Shown here: positions 1 to 10,904 of the stretch, in pieces
Layout: each line of letters opens with the position of its first letter
How positions within the stretch are numbered: the first letter of the stretch is position 1
From: Cytobacillus stercorigallinarum
GTDB lineage: Bacteria > Bacillota > Bacilli > Bacillales > Cytobacillaceae
DNA: 64,000 nt
Reading direction: 5' to 3'
Assembly: GCF_014836495.1 (NCBI RefSeq)
Contig: NZ_JACSQT010000001.1
Location: 1-64,000, forward strand
The notes under the pieces: model-generated
Databases searched by the model: none
The model's input: the letters and a program-made list of their open reading frames with translations, nothing else
Told to the model about the DNA's origin: nothing
Translations under genes and position numbers: made by a program

Positions 1-74
1 GCCATTAGCTCAGTTGGTAGAGCATCTGACTTTTAATCAGAGGGTCGAAGGTTCGAGTCCTTCATGGCTCACCA
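1..74 (+). tRNA. tRNA-Lys (TTT), 5' end cut by window
   Basis: Cloverleaf with anticodon TTT. The 3' acceptor strand ATGGCTC needs GAGCCAT at the 5' end, so two bases lie before the window. CCA is encoded. First visible member of a long tRNA block that resembles B. subtilis trnB, which follows an rRNA operon. Confidence 0.95.
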
Positions 75-83
75 TTTATATAT

Positions 84-168
84 GCGGGTGTGGCGGAATT
101 GGCAGACGCACCAGACTTAGGATCTGGCGCCGCAAGGCGTGGGGGTTCGACTCCCTTCACCCGCACCA
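84..168 (+). tRNA. tRNA-Leu (TAG)
   Basis: Class II tRNA with a long variable arm, anticodon TAG in loop CTTAGGA, acceptor GCGGGTG paired with CACCCGC. CCA encoded. Confidence 0.96.
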
Positions 169-185
169 TTTTCATTTTAATATTT

Positions 186-260
186 GCGGAAGTAGTTCAG
201 TGGTAGAACATCACCTTGCCAAGGTGAGGGTCGCGGGTTCGAATCCCGTCTTCCGCTCCA
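186..260 (+). tRNA. tRNA-Gly (GCC)
   Basis: Anticodon GCC in loop TTGCCAA; acceptor GCGGAAG pairs with CTTCCGC. CCA encoded. Confidence 0.96.
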
Positions 261-263
261 TAT

Positions 264-337
264 GCGCCCGTAGCTCAATTGGATAGAGCGTTTGACTACG
301 GATCAAAAGGTTAGGGGTTCGACTCCTCTCGGGCGCG
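264..337 (+). tRNA. tRNA-Arg (ACG)
   Basis: Anticodon ACG in loop CTACGGA; A34 is expected to become inosine. Acceptor GCGCCCG pairs with CGGGCGC. CCA is not encoded. Confidence 0.95.
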
Positions 338-345
338 TTTTGTTT

Positions 346-422
346 CGGGAAGTAGCTCAGCTTGGTAGAGCACTTGGTTTGGGACCAAGGGGTCGCAGGT
401 TCGAATCCTGTCTTCCCGACCA
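346..422 (+). tRNA. tRNA-Pro (TGG)
   Basis: Anticodon TGG in loop TTTGGGA; acceptor CGGGAAG pairs with CTTCCCG. CCA encoded. Confidence 0.96.
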
Positions 423-435
423 CGAATACTTTCTA

Positions 436-511
436 GGGGCCTTAGCTCAGCTGGGAGAGCGCCTGCTTTGCACGCAGGAGGTCAGCGGTTCGATCCCGCT
501 AGGCTCCACCA
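436..511 (+). tRNA. tRNA-Ala (TGC)
   Basis: Anticodon TGC in loop TTTGCAC. The acceptor carries the G3-T70 wobble pair typical of tRNA-Ala. CCA encoded. Confidence 0.96.
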
Positions 512-538
512 ATTCAATTTTTATACAATATATACTAT

Positions 539-612
539 GGCGGTGTAGCTCAGCTGGCTAGAGCGTACGGTTCATACCCGTGAGGTCGGGGGTTCGATCC
601 CCTCCGCCGCTA
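539..612 (+). tRNA. tRNA-Met (CAT), elongator type
   Basis: Anticodon CAT in loop TTCATAC; acceptor GGCGGTG pairs with CGCCGCT, so the first pair is G-U. No encoded CCA. It has the elongator rather than initiator sequence pattern. Confidence 0.92.
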
Positions 613-628
613 TTGCTTTTCTATTAAT

Positions 629-721
629 GGAGGAATACCCAAGTCTGGCTGAAGGGATCGGTCTTGAAAACCGACAGGGGTGTTAAAGCCCGCGGGGGTT
701 CGAATCCCTCTTCCTCCGCCA
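629..721 (+). tRNA. tRNA-Ser (TGA)
   Basis: Class II tRNA, anticodon TGA in loop CTTGAAA, acceptor GGAGGAA pairs with TTCCTCC. CCA encoded. Confidence 0.96.
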
Positions 722-735
722 TTAATATTTATTAT

Positions 736-809
<74 letters not shown>

Positions 810-812
810 TCT

Positions 813-889
813 GGTCCGGTAGTTCAGTTGGTTAGAATGCCTGCCTGTCACGCAGGAGGTCGCGGGTTCGAGTCCCGTCCGGACCGCCA
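813..889 (+). tRNA. tRNA-Asp (GTC)
   Basis: Anticodon GTC in loop CTGTCAC; acceptor GGTCCGG pairs with CCGGACC. CCA encoded. Only 3 bp after tRNA-fMet. Confidence 0.96.
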
Positions 890-908
890 TTTACATATTC
901 ATTATTTT

Positions 909-981
909 GGCTCAGTAGCTCAGTCGGTAGAGCAAAGGACTGAAAATCCTTGTGTCGGCGGTTCGATTCCGTCCTGAGCCA
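909..981 (+). tRNA. tRNA-Phe (GAA)
   Basis: Anticodon GAA in loop CTGAAAA; acceptor GGCTCAG pairs with CTGAGCC. CCA not encoded. Confidence 0.95.
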
Positions 982-989
982 TCTTTTAT

Positions 990-1066
990 GGCGGTTGTGG
1001 CGAAGTGGTTAACGCATCGGATTGTGGTTCCGACATTCGTGGGTTCGATTCCCATCAGCCGCCCCA
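990..1066 (+). tRNA. tRNA-His (GTG)
   Basis: Anticodon GTG in loop TTGTGGT. The extra 5' G (G-1 at 990) faces C73 at 1063, the identity element of tRNA-His. CCA encoded. Confidence 0.95.
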
Positions 1067-1068
1067 TT

Positions 1069-1139
1069 GCGGGTGTAGTTTAGTGGTAAAACCTCAGCCT
1101 TCCAAGCTGATGATGAGGGTTCGATTCCCTTCACCCGCT
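1069..1139 (+). tRNA. tRNA-Gly (TCC)
   Basis: Anticodon TCC in loop CTTCCAA; acceptor GCGGGTG pairs with CACCCGC. CCA not encoded. Second Gly isoacceptor of the block. Confidence 0.95.
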
Positions 1140-1146
1140 TAAATAG

Positions 1147-1223
<77 letters not shown>

Positions 1224-1233
1224 TTTATATTAT

Positions 1234-1308
1234 TCCGCAGTAGCTCAGTGGTAGAGCATTCGGCTGTTAACCGAACGGTCGTAGGTTCGAATCCTACCTG
1301 CGGAGCCA
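1234..1308 (+). tRNA. tRNA-Asn (GTT)
   Basis: Anticodon GTT in loop CTGTTAA; acceptor TCCGCAG pairs with CTGCGGA. CCA encoded. Confidence 0.96.
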
Positions 1309-1311
1309 TAT

Positions 1312-1402
1312 GGAGAAGTACTCAAGTGGCTGAAGAGGCGCCCCTGCTAAGGGTGTAGGTCGGGCAACCGGCGCGAGGGTTCAAATCCCTCCTTCTCCGC
1401 CA
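1312..1402 (+). tRNA. tRNA-Ser (GCT)
   Basis: Class II tRNA, anticodon GCT in loop CTGCTAA, acceptor GGAGAAG pairs with CTTCTCC. CCA encoded. Confidence 0.96.
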
Positions 1403-1405
1403 TTT

Positions 1406-1477
1406 GGCCCCTTGGTCAAGCGGTTAAGACACCGCCCTTTCACGGCGGTAACACGGGTTCGAATCCCGTAGGGGTCA
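1406..1477 (+). tRNA. tRNA-Glu (TTC)
   Basis: Anticodon TTC in loop CTTTCAC; acceptor GGCCCCT pairs with AGGGGTC through one G-U pair. CCA not encoded. Last gene of the block. Confidence 0.95.
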
Positions 1478-1478
1478 T

Positions 1479-1518
1479 AAAAAAGAAGCTGTCAACTTAT
1501 GTTGACAGCTTCTTTTTT
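1479..1518 (+). terminator. Terminator of the tRNA block
   Basis: Perfect long stem (AGAAGCTGTCAAC paired with GTTGACAGCTTCT) with a 4-nt loop and a T tract, right after tRNA-Glu. It ends the transcript of the tRNA (and probably upstream rRNA) operon. Confidence 0.92.
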
Positions 1519-1573
1519 ATGTTGCTAACACTTTTCAGATGTTACATTTTCTATCATTAAATGTCAAAATAAT

Positions 1574-1601
1574 TTGAAAAATAACAAGGGATTTTTATAC
1601 T
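1574..1601 (+). promoter_or_regulatory. Candidate SigA-type promoter of the glg operon
   Basis: TTGAAA (1574-1579), 16-bp spacer, TATACT (1596-1601), about 55 bp before glgB. Visual match only. The B. subtilis glg operon is sporulation-controlled (SigE), so this site may not be the main promoter. Confidence 0.35.
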
Positions 1602-1656
1602 TAAGACGAATTATTTAAGAAAGAGTAATGTAATACAAGGAGTGGAATGAATTAAA

Positions 1657-3546
1657 ATGAATACAACTGCATACCCAACTGAATTCGAAATGCACTTGTT
1701 TCATGAAGGAAATTTATTTAAGGCATACGAATTGTTTGGATCACACCGTCATAAAGAAGGAGATCATTGGGTTACTTGTTTTACTATCTATGCGCCACAT
1801 GCCTCCTCAATATCATTAGTGGGTTCTTTTAATCATTGGAACGCCGAAGGTTTTTCATTGAAAAAAGTAAATAATGAGGGGATATGGAGAATTCAGCTAG
1901 AAGGAGATTTAACAGGAGAAATTTATAAATATTCAATTAAGAACAAGGATGGACAAATTTCCTTAAAGGCTGATCCCTTTGCTTTTTATTCAGAATTACG
2001 ACCTAGAACTGCTTCAATTGTTTATACTTTAGAAGATTACAAATGGAATGATCTACAATGGCAAAAGGAAAAACAACATAGGAAAGCATTTACAGAACCT
2101 ATGATAATATATGAGATGCATCTAGGTACATGGAAAAAGAGGAATGGCCTTTTATTGACATACAATGAACTAGCAAAAGAAATCATTCCTTACGTCAAGG
2201 AGCATGGTTTTACACATATTGAATTGATGCCTATAATTGAACACCCATATGATCGTTCTTGGGGCTATCAAGGAACAGGCTATTACTCGGCTACTAGTAG
2301 ATATGGTGAGCCAAAAGATTTAATGCTTTTTATCGATCAATGTCATCAAAATAATATCGGTGTTATTTTAGATTGGGTACCAGGGCATTTCTGTAAAGAT
2401 CAACATGGGCTATATTGTTTAGATGGTGAATATGTTTATGAATACGAAACAGAAGGCGATCGGGAAAATTTTGTTTGGGGTACAGCTAATTTTAATTTAA
2501 GTAAAACAGAGGTTCATAGTTTCCTCATATCCAATGCTATTTTTTGGATGGAAAAATATCATGTCGATGGTTTTAGAATTGATGCAGTATCCAATATCAT
2601 TTTTTGGCCTAATAACGAGAATAGAGAAAATCCATTTGGTATTCAATTTTTACAGAAATTAAATAAAGCTGTGTTTGCTTATGATCCCTCTATTTTGATG
2701 ATGGCTGAGGATTCTACAGATTGGCCCCAAGTAACTGCTCCTGTTCACTATGGCGGATTAGGTTTCAGTTATAAATGGAATATGGGTTGGATGAATGATG
2801 TATTATCTTATATGGAGAAACCTCCACAAGAGAGGCAATACCACCATAATAAAATGACTTTTTCATTAATGTATGCCAACTCAGAAAATTTTATATTACC
2901 GTTATCACATGATGAAGTTGTCCATGGGAAGAAATCACTGTTAGACAAGATGCCAGGAGATTATTGGCAAAAATTTGCCCAATATCGTTTGCTCTTAGGT
3001 TTTATGATGACCCATCCAGGTAAAAAGCTGTTATTTATGGGGTTTGAACTAGGACAATTTGCCGAGTGGAAAGATGAAGAAGAGTTGGATTGGCACTTAC
3101 TTCAGTATGAAATGCATGCAAAAACGAATCATTATGTGAAGAAGTTAATAAAGTTATATAAGAGGTCTAAATCATTATATGAATGGGACCACAAATCAGA
3201 AGGTTTTGAGTGGATTGATGCTAATAACCATCAGCAATCCATTTTTTCATTTATTCGTAAAGGAGTAGAAGAACAAGAAATATTAATTGTTGTATGTAAC
3301 TTTTCCCCTCAAGTATATATGAATTATCGAATCGGTGTTCCTAAAAATGGGAGTTATAGAGAAGTGTTTAATAGTGATAATAATGAATTTGGTGGCTCTC
3401 ATTGTATTAATAAGCGAGTATTAAAAACAAAAAACCTATCCTACCATGGAAAGCCATACAGTATCGAAATGACGATACCACCATTCGGTATTTCTGTTTT
3501 ACGTCCTGTTAGAAAAAGAAAAAGGAGTGATGTTGTGAATGACTAA
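1657..3546 (+). CDS. glgB: 1,4-alpha-glucan branching enzyme
   Basis: Transfers alpha-1,4-glucan segments to 6-hydroxyls, making the branch points of glycogen. The 629-residue protein has an N-terminal CBM48-like sandwich and a GH13 catalytic barrel. Visible conserved regions are DWVPGHF (D239), GFRIDAV with the nucleophile D309, the acid/base E351 in MMAEDS, and LSHDEV with D419. Family length is about 630 residues, so it is complete. AAGGAG lies 13 nt upstream of the ATG, a rather long spacing. First gene of a five-gene operon; its 3' end overlaps glgC by 8 bp, suggesting translational coupling. Confidence 0.97.
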   Translation: MNTTAYPTEFEMHLFHEGNLFKAYELFGSHRHKEGDHWVTCFTIYAPHASSISLVGSFNHWNAEGFSLKKVNNEGIWRIQLEGDLTGEIYKYSIKNKDGQISLKADPFAFYSELRPRTASIVYTLEDYKWNDLQWQKEKQHRKAFTEPMIIYEMHLGTWKKRNGLLLTYNELAKEIIPYVKEHGFTHIELMPIIEHPYDRSWGYQGTGYYSATSRYGEPKDLMLFIDQCHQNNIGVILDWVPGHFCKDQHGLYCLDGEYVYEYETEGDRENFVWGTANFNLSKTEVHSFLISNAIFWMEKYHVDGFRIDAVSNIIFWPNNENRENPFGIQFLQKLNKAVFAYDPSILMMAEDSTDWPQVTAPVHYGGLGFSYKWNMGWMNDVLSYMEKPPQERQYHHNKMTFSLMYANSENFILPLSHDEVVHGKKSLLDKMPGDYWQKFAQYRLLLGFMMTHPGKKLLFMGFELGQFAEWKDEEELDWHLLQYEMHAKTNHYVKKLIKLYKRSKSLYEWDHKSEGFEWIDANNHQQSIFSFIRKGVEEQEILIVVCNFSPQVYMNYRIGVPKNGSYREVFNSDNNEFGGSHCINKRVLKTKNLSYHGKPYSIEMTIPPFGISVLRPVRKRKRSDVVND

Positions 3547-4681
3547 TAAGAAATGTGTAGCGATGCTGCTTGCTGGAGGCAAAGGAAGCCGCCTCAATTC
3601 TTTGACGAAGGATCTTGCTAAACCAGCTGTCCCTTTTGGAGGTAAATACCGCATCATCGATTTTACACTTAGTAATTGCACAAATTCAGGTATCGATACA
3701 GTTGGTGTACTAACTCAATACCAACCGCTTATTCTTAATTCATATATTGGCATTGGAAGTGCATGGGATTTGGATAGAAGAAATGGCGGTGTGACAGTAC
3801 TTCCCCCTTACAGTGAATCTTCTGAAGTTAAATGGTATACAGGTACGGCAAGTGCCATTTATCAAAACATCAATTATTTAGAGCAACATAACCCCGAATA
3901 TGTATTAATTTTATCAGGTGATCATATTTACAAAATGAATTATGATTTAATGCTAGATTACCATATTAATAAAGAGGCTGATGCGACAATCTCCGTTATT
4001 GAGGTCCCATGGCATGAAACCAATCGTTTTGGTATTATGAATACTTCTGTAGATATGAGAATAGAAGAATTTGAAGAAAAACCTGAGCAAGCAAAGAATA
4101 ATTTAGCATCAATGGGTATTTATATTTTTAAATGGTCGGTATTAAATGAGTTTTTACAAAAGGATAATCAAAATAAGGATTCAAGCCATGATTTTGGCAA
4201 AGATATTATTCCTGAGATGTTGAAGTTAAATAAGAAACTTTATGCCTATCCTTTTAGTGGTTATTGGAAAGACGTCGGCACCGTTCAAAGCCTATGGGAA
4301 GCGAATATGGATTTATTAGATGAAAATTGTGAGTTAAATCTTTTTGATCAAAACTGGAGAATTTACTCAGTTAACCCTAACCATCCTCCACAATATATTT
4401 CTCCACAAGCAAAAGTAAAACAATCTTTAGTAAATGAAGGCTGTACGATAGAAGGCAAAGTAATCAAATCAGTTCTCTTTCAAGGTGTAGCGATTGATAA
4501 AGGTTCTGTTATCAAAGAGTCAGTAGTTATGCCAAATACAAGGATTGGTAAGAATGTCATATTAGAAAAAGTCATTGTCCCTTCAAATATGGTTATACCA
4601 GATGGGACAGTAATTAAAGAAAGAAAAGAAACAAGTGAAGCATTGTTAATCACGCCAGATAGTATTTGTCATTATGCATAA
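3539..4681 (+). CDS. glgC: Glucose-1-phosphate adenylyltransferase, catalytic subunit
   Basis: Makes ADP-glucose from ATP and glucose-1-phosphate, the committed step of bacterial glycogen synthesis. The N-terminal nucleotidyltransferase carries [10 protein letters not shown] with the downstream lysines of the substrate loop ([12 protein letters not shown]). The metal-binding SGD motif is at residues 126-128. A left-handed beta-helix domain follows. At 380 residues it is full length. The start follows AAAGGAG with good spacing inside the glgB 3' end. The catalytic residues are intact here but missing in the next gene, so this is the active partner of a GlgC-GlgD pair. Confidence 0.97.
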   Translation: MTNKKCVAMLLAGGKGSRLNSLTKDLAKPAVPFGGKYRIIDFTLSNCTNSGIDTVGVLTQYQPLILNSYIGIGSAWDLDRRNGGVTVLPPYSESSEVKWYTGTASAIYQNINYLEQHNPEYVLILSGDHIYKMNYDLMLDYHINKEADATISVIEVPWHETNRFGIMNTSVDMRIEEFEEKPEQAKNNLASMGIYIFKWSVLNEFLQKDNQNKDSSHDFGKDIIPEMLKLNKKLYAYPFSGYWKDVGTVQSLWEANMDLLDENCELNLFDQNWRIYSVNPNHPPQYISPQAKVKQSLVNEGCTIEGKVIKSVLFQGVAIDKGSVIKESVVMPNTRIGKNVILEKVIVPSNMVIPDGTVIKERKETSEALLITPDSICHYA

Positions 4682-4717
4682 ATGTAGAACCGTATGATTT
4701 TTACTGGGGGGATATGA

Positions 4718-5746
4718 TTGAATAATCGTTTATTAGGAGTCATTGATGCGACAACTTATCATAAGGGATTGGATGAGTTAACCCTTCATCGTTCGTTAGC
4801 TGCTGTTCCTTTTGCTGGAAGATATAGACTAATAGATTTCATTCTCTCTAATATGGTCAACTCGGGAATAGAGAGTGTGGCGATTTTTCCGAAATATCAA
4901 TACCGATCTTTGATGGATCATCTAGGGTCGGGGAAGAACTGGGATCTAGATAGAAAAAGGGATGGCCTTTTTTTCTTCCCATCACCGATGATTGATAGTT
5001 CTAATAGTGGGATTGGTTCATTTAATCATTTTGCTGCAAACATTGATTATTTTTATCGTAGTTCACAAGATTATGCGTTAATTGCCAATTGCTATACCGT
5101 TTGTAATATTGATTTCTCACCAGTTTTACAGCGGCATATTCAATCTGGCTGCGATATTACTTCTATTCAACAGCTGAATCAACCTTTAGAAATGTATTTG
5201 GTCAAGAAAGATCTTTTAATAGAGATGATTCAAACCCGAAGACAAACAGGGTATACATGCATTAGCGATATTATGGCTGATATTCATCAACCTTACACAA
5301 TATGTCATTATGAATATAAGGGTGAGGCAGTAACGATCGATTCTGTCCATTCTTATTTTCAAGCGAGCATGGAACTGCTAACCCCTGATGTCTGGAAAAA
5401 TTTATTTTCTAGAGATTTTCCAATCTATACAAAAGTAAAAGATGAACCACCAACAAGATATCTAAATGGTTGTGAAGTAAAGAATGCTATTGTGGCAAAC
5501 GGTTGCCAAATAGAAGGTAAAGTAGAAAACAGTATTATTGCTAGGGGTGTAAAAGTTGGTAAAAATACGATAGTAAGAAACTCTGTGATTATGCAGAAAT
5601 GTGAGATTCAAGAGGGGTGTGTATTAGATTCTGTTATTTTAGATAAAGATGTGAAAATAGAAACCGGAACCTGCTTAACAGGCACACAATCGGTCCCTTT
5701 TGTTGTTAAAAAAGGGTCAATTCAAGGAGCGTTGATGAATTCGTGA
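4718..5746 (+). CDS. glgD: Glucose-1-phosphate adenylyltransferase, GlgD-type regulatory subunit
   Basis: GlgC paralogue of 342 residues. The glycine-rich nucleotide loop is degenerate ([15 protein letters not shown] replaces the AGGKGSRL region) and the SGD metal motif is replaced by ANCYT. It is therefore expected to be non-catalytic and to tune GlgC in a heterotetramer, as in Geobacillus and B. subtilis. The fold is kept: a [15 protein letters not shown] segment and C-terminal hexapeptide repeats. The start is TTG with GGGGGG 5-8 nt upstream; the nearby ATG at 4714 hits a stop after three codons. It shares a 4-bp GTGA overlap with glgA. Confidence 0.95.
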   Translation: MNNRLLGVIDATTYHKGLDELTLHRSLAAVPFAGRYRLIDFILSNMVNSGIESVAIFPKYQYRSLMDHLGSGKNWDLDRKRDGLFFFPSPMIDSSNSGIGSFNHFAANIDYFYRSSQDYALIANCYTVCNIDFSPVLQRHIQSGCDITSIQQLNQPLEMYLVKKDLLIEMIQTRRQTGYTCISDIMADIHQPYTICHYEYKGEAVTIDSVHSYFQASMELLTPDVWKNLFSRDFPIYTKVKDEPPTRYLNGCEVKNAIVANGCQIEGKVENSIIARGVKVGKNTIVRNSVIMQKCEIQEGCVLDSVILDKDVKIETGTCLTGTQSVPFVVKKGSIQGALMNS

Positions 5747-7194
5747 AAGTATTATTTGCCGTCTCAGAATGTGTCCCTTTTATTAAATCAGGTGGATTAG
5801 CAGATGTCGCAGGTTCGTTACCGAAGGAATTAACTAAACAAGGGACGGAAGTAAGAGTAATTTTACCGAAGTATGGAAAACTCCCCGATTTATATAAGAA
5901 TAAGACAAAAAAGATAGCAGAATTCGTAGTCGCTGTAGGCTGGCGCAAGCAATATTGTGGAATTGAAGTGCTAGAGTTAAATGATATTACTTTTTATTTT
6001 GTAGATAATGAATACTATTTTAAGAGAGAACAATTATATGGATACGATGATGATGGTGAACGATTTGCTTATTTTAATAGAGCTGTATTAGAAACACTGG
6101 CACAGCTCGACTATTATCCTGATATTATCCATTGCCATGATTGGCATACAGGCATGATTCCTTTTTTATTAAGAGTACATTATCAAAAAAGAAGTAGATA
6201 TGAATTGATAAAAACAGTTTTTACGATTCATAATCTACACTTTCAAGGAGTCTTTCCTAAAGATGCCATTTATGATTTGTTAGGGTTGGACTTTGAGTAT
6301 TATCGTGAAGACCAATTAAAGTATTATGATTGTATTAATTTTATGAAAGGTGCCATAGTAGCAGCTGATCAAATCACAACTGTAAGTCCTACGTATAGAG
6401 ATGAGATTTTAACAGATTATTTTGGTGAGGGATTAAATGGTTTGTTACAGGAAAGAAATGACCGTTTAATTGGGATATTGAATGGAATTGATGAAGACGT
6501 CTATCACCCAGAGAAAGATGCGACGATTTATCAAGCATTTCATTCAGAGCAATGGCTATTAAAGAAGGAAAATAAGGCATATTTACAAAAAATATTCGGT
6601 TTAAAGATAGAGCGGGATACCCCCATTGTAGCTATGGTCACAAGGTTAACAAAACAAAAAGGTATGGACTTAGTAGAGAGAGTATTCGATGAAATGATGC
6701 AAGAAAATGTACAGTTTATTCTTATTGGTACAGGCGATGGAGCGTTTGAAGATTTCTTCAGAAGAATGGAAGCAAATTACGGGGAAAAATGTAAATGTTA
6801 TATTGGCTTCAATGAAGAAGTTGCCCATCAAGTATATGCGGGTGCTGATTTATTTTTGATGCCGTCTAAGTTCGAGCCTTGTGGATTAGGTCAGCTCATT
6901 GCGATGAAGTATGGTGCCATTCCTATAGTTAGGGAAACAGGTGGGTTGAATGATACCGTACAGTCTTATAATGAACAGACAGGTGAGGGCTGGGGCTTCA
7001 GTTTTAAAAATTTTAACGCACATGATATGCTCTATACTTATCGTCGAGCACTAGCGTACTATCGGAATCAACCACTGTGGAGCCAATTGGTTATAACTGC
7101 TATGGAAAAAGATTATAGTTGGGCACAATCTGCTTTTAAATATAATCAATTATATTCAGATGTGATCTCTAGGAGTGAGAGCCATGTTTTCTAA
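5743..7194 (+). CDS. glgA: Glycogen synthase, GT5 family
   Basis: Retaining glucosyltransferase that extends alpha-1,4-glucan from ADP-glucose. The N-terminal ADP-glucose loop KSGGLADV has K15. A HCHDWHTG segment starts at H130. The C-terminal donor-site motif [10 protein letters not shown] starts at K376 with the E-x7-E-like GT-B signature. At 483 residues it matches B. subtilis GlgA. Start is GTG, overlapping the glgD stop by 4 bp, with AAGGAG about 14 nt upstream. Its 3' end overlaps glgP. Confidence 0.97.
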   Translation: MKVLFAVSECVPFIKSGGLADVAGSLPKELTKQGTEVRVILPKYGKLPDLYKNKTKKIAEFVVAVGWRKQYCGIEVLELNDITFYFVDNEYYFKREQLYGYDDDGERFAYFNRAVLETLAQLDYYPDIIHCHDWHTGMIPFLLRVHYQKRSRYELIKTVFTIHNLHFQGVFPKDAIYDLLGLDFEYYREDQLKYYDCINFMKGAIVAADQITTVSPTYRDEILTDYFGEGLNGLLQERNDRLIGILNGIDEDVYHPEKDATIYQAFHSEQWLLKKENKAYLQKIFGLKIERDTPIVAMVTRLTKQKGMDLVERVFDEMMQENVQFILIGTGDGAFEDFFRRMEANYGEKCKCYIGFNEEVAHQVYAGADLFLMPSKFEPCGLGQLIAMKYGAIPIVRETGGLNDTVQSYNEQTGEGWGFSFKNFNAHDMLYTYRRALAYYRNQPLWSQLVITAMEKDYSWAQSAFKYNQLYSDVISRSESHVF

Positions 7195-9571
7195 TACGGA
7201 GGATTTTAAAGAGGCGTTTTTAAAGAAGCTAGAGATGACATGCGGAAAGAGCTTTGCCGATAGTACAGAAAAAGATCATTACTATACATTAGGGTTATTA
7301 ATTCGTGAGTATGTAAGTACGGAATGGATTAATACCAATGAGCGTTACAGGATAGACCAAGTAAAGCAAGTTTATTATTTGTCGATAGAGTTTTTATTAG
7401 GCCGACTCCTTCGAAACAACTTATTAAATTTAGGGATAGAGCAAGTGGTATCTGCTGGGTTGCAAGATTTAGGTATCGAATTAAGTTCTTTAGAGGAAGT
7501 AGAATCAGATGCAGGATTGGGTAATGGAGGTTTAGGCCGATTAGCAGCCTGTTTCCTGGACTCATTAGCTTCTCTTAATTTGCCTGGCCATGGTTGTGGG
7601 ATTAGATACAAGCACGGGTTATTTGAACAAAAAGTGGTTGATGGATATCAAGTCGAACTACCCGATCAATGGTTAAGAAATGGTCATGTCTGGGAAGTGA
7701 GAAAGGCAGATCTATCAGTTGAAATTCCGTTTTGGGGAGAAGTAGATATACGTGAAGAAAATGGCAGACAAGTGTTTCAACACATCGATGCTGAAAGAGT
7801 AACTGCAGTACCATATGATATGCCAGTCGTCGGGTATCATACTGAAACGATTAATACACTGAGATTATGGAGTGCAGAGCCAGTCCGTTATCCTACCAAT
7901 CAAGATGTTTTAAAATATAAAAAAGAGACAGAAGCAATATCTGAGTTTTTATATCCTGATGATACGCAAGATGAAGGCAAGATACTGAGGTTAAAACAAC
8001 AATATTTTTTAGTTCGTGCCAGTCTTCAGTCGATCATACGCTCATTTAAACGACAGCATAAGAATATGAAGGTGTTCCATCAATATATTAGTATTCATAT
8101 TAATGATACGCATCCAGTATTAGCGATTCCAGAATTAATGAGGATATTCATTGATGAAGAGAAGCTTGGTTGGGATGATGCTTGGGAAGTAACTACAAAA
8201 ACGATCTCTTACACGAATCATACGACCTTATCTGAAGCACTAGAAAAATGGCCAGTTCGCATTTTCCAACCGTTATTACCAAGAATTTATATGATTGTAA
8301 ATGAAATCAATGAACGGTTCTGTGCAAAGCTTTGGGAAAAGTATCCTGGCGAATGGCAGCATATCGAAAACATGGCGATTATTGCCCATGACCAAGTAAA
8401 AATGGCTCATCTGGCTATTGTAGGTAGCCATAGTGTAAATGGAGTGGCTGCGCTTCATACCGAGATATTAAAATATCGGGAAATGCATTCATTTTATCAA
8501 TTTTTTCCTAAGAAGTTTAATAATAAGACAAACGGCATTACGCATCGTAGCTGGTTACTTAAATCTAATCAGTCGCTTGCTGATTTGATAACAGAAAGAT
8601 TAGGAGCGGAGTGGATTCGTGATCCAGAGCAATTAGCCCTATTATTAAAATATGAAAATGATCGAGACTTGTTAACGAGACTCGCTGATATTAAACATGC
8701 GAATAAAGAAAATCTTGCCGATCGTATTTTTACGCAAACAGGGATAAAAATAGATACACATTCCATATTCGATATTCAAGTTAAGAGACTACATGCTTAT
8801 AAGAGACAACTATTAAATATTTTTCATGTCATGTATTTATATAATCGACTCAAAGAAGATGAGAGTTTTAGCATGCACCCCCGTACCTTCATTTTTGGTG
8901 CGAAAGCTTCTCCAGGCTATTATTTTGCCAAGAAAGTAATAAAGCTCATTAATACTGTTGCGAAAAAGGTAAATAATGATCCTAAAACAAATGAATTTCT
9001 TAAGGTGATCTTCCTAGAGAACTATCGGGTATCACTAGCAGAAGATGTTTTTCCTGCAGCAGACATTAGTGAGCAAATTTCGACGGCAAGTAAAGAGGCA
9101 TCGGGAACGGGAAATATGAAATTCATGATGAATGGTGCGATTACTGTTGGAACGATGGATGGTGCTAATGTTGAAATTTATGAACGCGTTGGTGACGAGA
9201 ATATTTTTATTTTCGGCATGCGCTCTGATGAGGTCAATCATTATTATGCACATGGTGGCTATCAAGCGACTGAATATTATCATCATGATCATCGAATCCG
9301 ACAAGTCATGGACCAGCTGAAAAACGGTTTCTTCCCTGATGTATTTGATGAATTTGAACCGATTTATGATTCACTCATTATGGAAAATGACCAGTATTTT
9401 GTTTTGCGTGATTTCTCTAGCTATGTTCATATTCAGGAAAAAGCGGGATACGCTTATGAAAAACAGGAGAAATGGCGGAAGATGAGCCTAAACAATATCG
9501 CTAAATCGGGTTACTTTTCTAGCGACCGAACAATTAATGAATATGCTCAAGGGATATGGGGGATTAAATAG
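7184..9571 (+). CDS. glgP: Glycogen/alpha-glucan phosphorylase
   Basis: Releases glucose-1-phosphate from glycogen ends, so the operon carries both synthesis and breakdown. The 795-residue GT35 protein has N-terminal [12 protein letters not shown], the substrate loop NDTHP, and the pyridoxal-phosphate lysine in [12 protein letters not shown] (K646 from this start). I chose the ATG at 7184 because AGGAG at 7171 is 8 nt ahead. An in-frame GTG at 7175 lies inside the ribosome site itself. It overlaps glgA by 11 bp and is followed by a strong terminator. Confidence 0.97.
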   Translation: MFSNTEDFKEAFLKKLEMTCGKSFADSTEKDHYYTLGLLIREYVSTEWINTNERYRIDQVKQVYYLSIEFLLGRLLRNNLLNLGIEQVVSAGLQDLGIELSSLEEVESDAGLGNGGLGRLAACFLDSLASLNLPGHGCGIRYKHGLFEQKVVDGYQVELPDQWLRNGHVWEVRKADLSVEIPFWGEVDIREENGRQVFQHIDAERVTAVPYDMPVVGYHTETINTLRLWSAEPVRYPTNQDVLKYKKETEAISEFLYPDDTQDEGKILRLKQQYFLVRASLQSIIRSFKRQHKNMKVFHQYISIHINDTHPVLAIPELMRIFIDEEKLGWDDAWEVTTKTISYTNHTTLSEALEKWPVRIFQPLLPRIYMIVNEINERFCAKLWEKYPGEWQHIENMAIIAHDQVKMAHLAIVGSHSVNGVAALHTEILKYREMHSFYQFFPKKFNNKTNGITHRSWLLKSNQSLADLITERLGAEWIRDPEQLALLLKYENDRDLLTRLADIKHANKENLADRIFTQTGIKIDTHSIFDIQVKRLHAYKRQLLNIFHVMYLYNRLKEDESFSMHPRTFIFGAKASPGYYFAKKVIKLINTVAKKVNNDPKTNEFLKVIFLENYRVSLAEDVFPAADISEQISTASKEASGTGNMKFMMNGAITVGTMDGANVEIYERVGDENIFIFGMRSDEVNHYYAHGGYQATEYYHHDHRIRQVMDQLKNGFFPDVFDEFEPIYDSLIMENDQYFVLRDFSSYVHIQEKAGYAYEKQEKWRKMSLNNIAKSGYFSSDRTINEYAQGIWGIK

Positions 9572-9617
9572 AAAAAGCAGTGGTGTGCTTCATTATTCAC
9601 ACTACTGCTCTTTATTT
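9572..9617 (+). terminator. Terminator of glgBCDAP
   Basis: An 11-bp stem (9577-9587 with 9598-9608, one G-U pair), 10-nt loop, then a T-rich tail. Starts at the glgP stop codon. Confidence 0.88.
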
Positions 9618-9703
9618 ATATTGACCTACATCTACACTTTTAAAAAAAGTATAAATGCTGAAAAAATGTCTAACCTTCTTATTCATCTAACCTCATTTGT
9701 TCT

Positions 9704-10570
9704 TCAATCAAAATAGTTTGGGTCTGTTAATCGTAGTAGGGGCATCGTGCAACAGCGGAATGCACCACCGGATTTTATGATTTCAGAAATATTTACTTCG
9801 ATTACTTCAAAGCCTCTTTGACTGAGGGCTCGATTTACTTGTGTATTGATTGGTTGTGAGAATACTTGTCTATTACCTACAGAAAGGACATTTGTTCCTA
9901 GCGTGAACTGTTCTTCTTTCGAAACCTCAATAATGTCATATCTTGAATATAAATATTCTTCTACTTTTTCATCCATTTGTCCTGGATAGAGGAGTGCTTC
10001 TGTAGGAGACAGTACGTTAAAAATGCAGTCTAAATGTAAAAAGGATTTAGTGAATGGGACTGGTAATACTTTCATATGTGGTAATTTAGATTGTAAATAG
10101 TGAATACCAACCGTATCTGAACGATCACTTTGTCCAATATATACGGTATCTTGATCGATAATGACATCTCCACCTTCGACATGACCATGCTTTATATTGT
10201 TATAAGATACATGGTGGGATTCTAACCACTCATGTAAAATATCTTCCTCACCATGCCTGATTTTCGTTGCCATCGCAGCAATAAATACGGTGTGCCCAAG
10301 GGTGAAACCAATGTCACGGGTAAACACTTGTTCAGGATAGTTTTGACCTGGTGGTAAAAGCACGACCTCAATCCCTAAACCTTCTAATTCTGCTACAAAT
10401 TTTTGATGCTGAATGATGGCTTGCTCTACATTAAAGCCTTTATCAGAATACCTTCTTTGGGTTTCATTGATTTGATTTTCAATATTCATGTAAGTTGGTT
10501 CGCATAATATGACCGTTTTTAATCGATCGTACTCTGTACTACATTGTGCTTTATATTGACTATCCAGCAT
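9704..10570 (-). CDS. Amidinotransferase-fold hydrolase, dimethylarginine dimethylaminohydrolase-like
   Basis: Member of the pentein (guanidine-group-modifying) superfamily, close in look and length (288 residues) to B. subtilis YkgA. Members hydrolyse arginine-like guanidino compounds through a covalent Cys intermediate. Visible elements are FTRDIGFTLG near the N terminus, GHVEGGDVI (substrate-binding Glu/Asp), LHLDCIFNVL (catalytic His), and GGAFRCCTMPL at the C terminus with the likely nucleophile Cys. It is a single gene in its own orientation between two terminators, so context does not name the substrate. Methylarginine, arginine or another guanidino compound are all possible. Confidence 0.85.
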   Translation of the reverse strand: MLDSQYKAQCSTEYDRLKTVILCEPTYMNIENQINETQRRYSDKGFNVEQAIIQHQKFVAELEGLGIEVVLLPPGQNYPEQVFTRDIGFTLGHTVFIAAMATKIRHGEEDILHEWLESHHVSYNNIKHGHVEGGDVIIDQDTVYIGQSDRSDTVGIHYLQSKLPHMKVLPVPFTKSFLHLDCIFNVLSPTEALLYPGQMDEKVEEYLYSRYDIIEVSKEEQFTLGTNVLSVGNRQVFSQPINTQVNRALSQRGFEVIEVNISEIIKSGGAFRCCTMPLLRLTDPNYFD

Positions 10571-10852
10571 CTTTCATCCTCCTTACAACCTTTTGTGAAA
10601 TAACATCCTTTGTATCTATTCTGTTTAGCATCTTATTATGGGTGAATGCAGGATGTATTAAGTACTTGTCGTCTTAAAATGTTTAATAGGTAGGTTTAAC
10701 TGCTGCTTTTCTTATAATATGACCTAGTTCAAATACTTTAGTCGGTTTCTAGATGTGCCGTTGGTGACTACAATAAGTGAAAAATTGCGATAATTATCCA
10801 TTTATTTTATCATTTTATGTTACGCTAAACAGAGGTTGATTGCTAAAAAAGT
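10571..10852. other. Intergenic stretch with no recognised gene
   Basis: AT-rich region upstream of the amidinotransferase-like gene and downstream of the menA terminator. AAGGAGG at about 10575-10581 is the ribosome site of the minus-strand gene. I see no convincing open frame, repeat or riboswitch. Confidence 0.5.
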
Positions 10853-10886
10853 AATAAAAAAGCGCCTTATATTATAAAAGGCGCTT
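10853..10886 (-). terminator. Terminator of menA
   Basis: AAGCGCCTT (10860-10868) pairs perfectly with AAGGCGCTT (10878-10886), followed on the minus strand by a run of T. Confidence 0.88.
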
Positions 10887-10904
10887 AGCAAAGTGCTACT
10901 GATT

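Noticed and set aside
9035..9320. Overlapping frames inside the 3' part of glgP
   Set aside because: His/Met-rich shadows created by the glgP codons; no ribosome sites.
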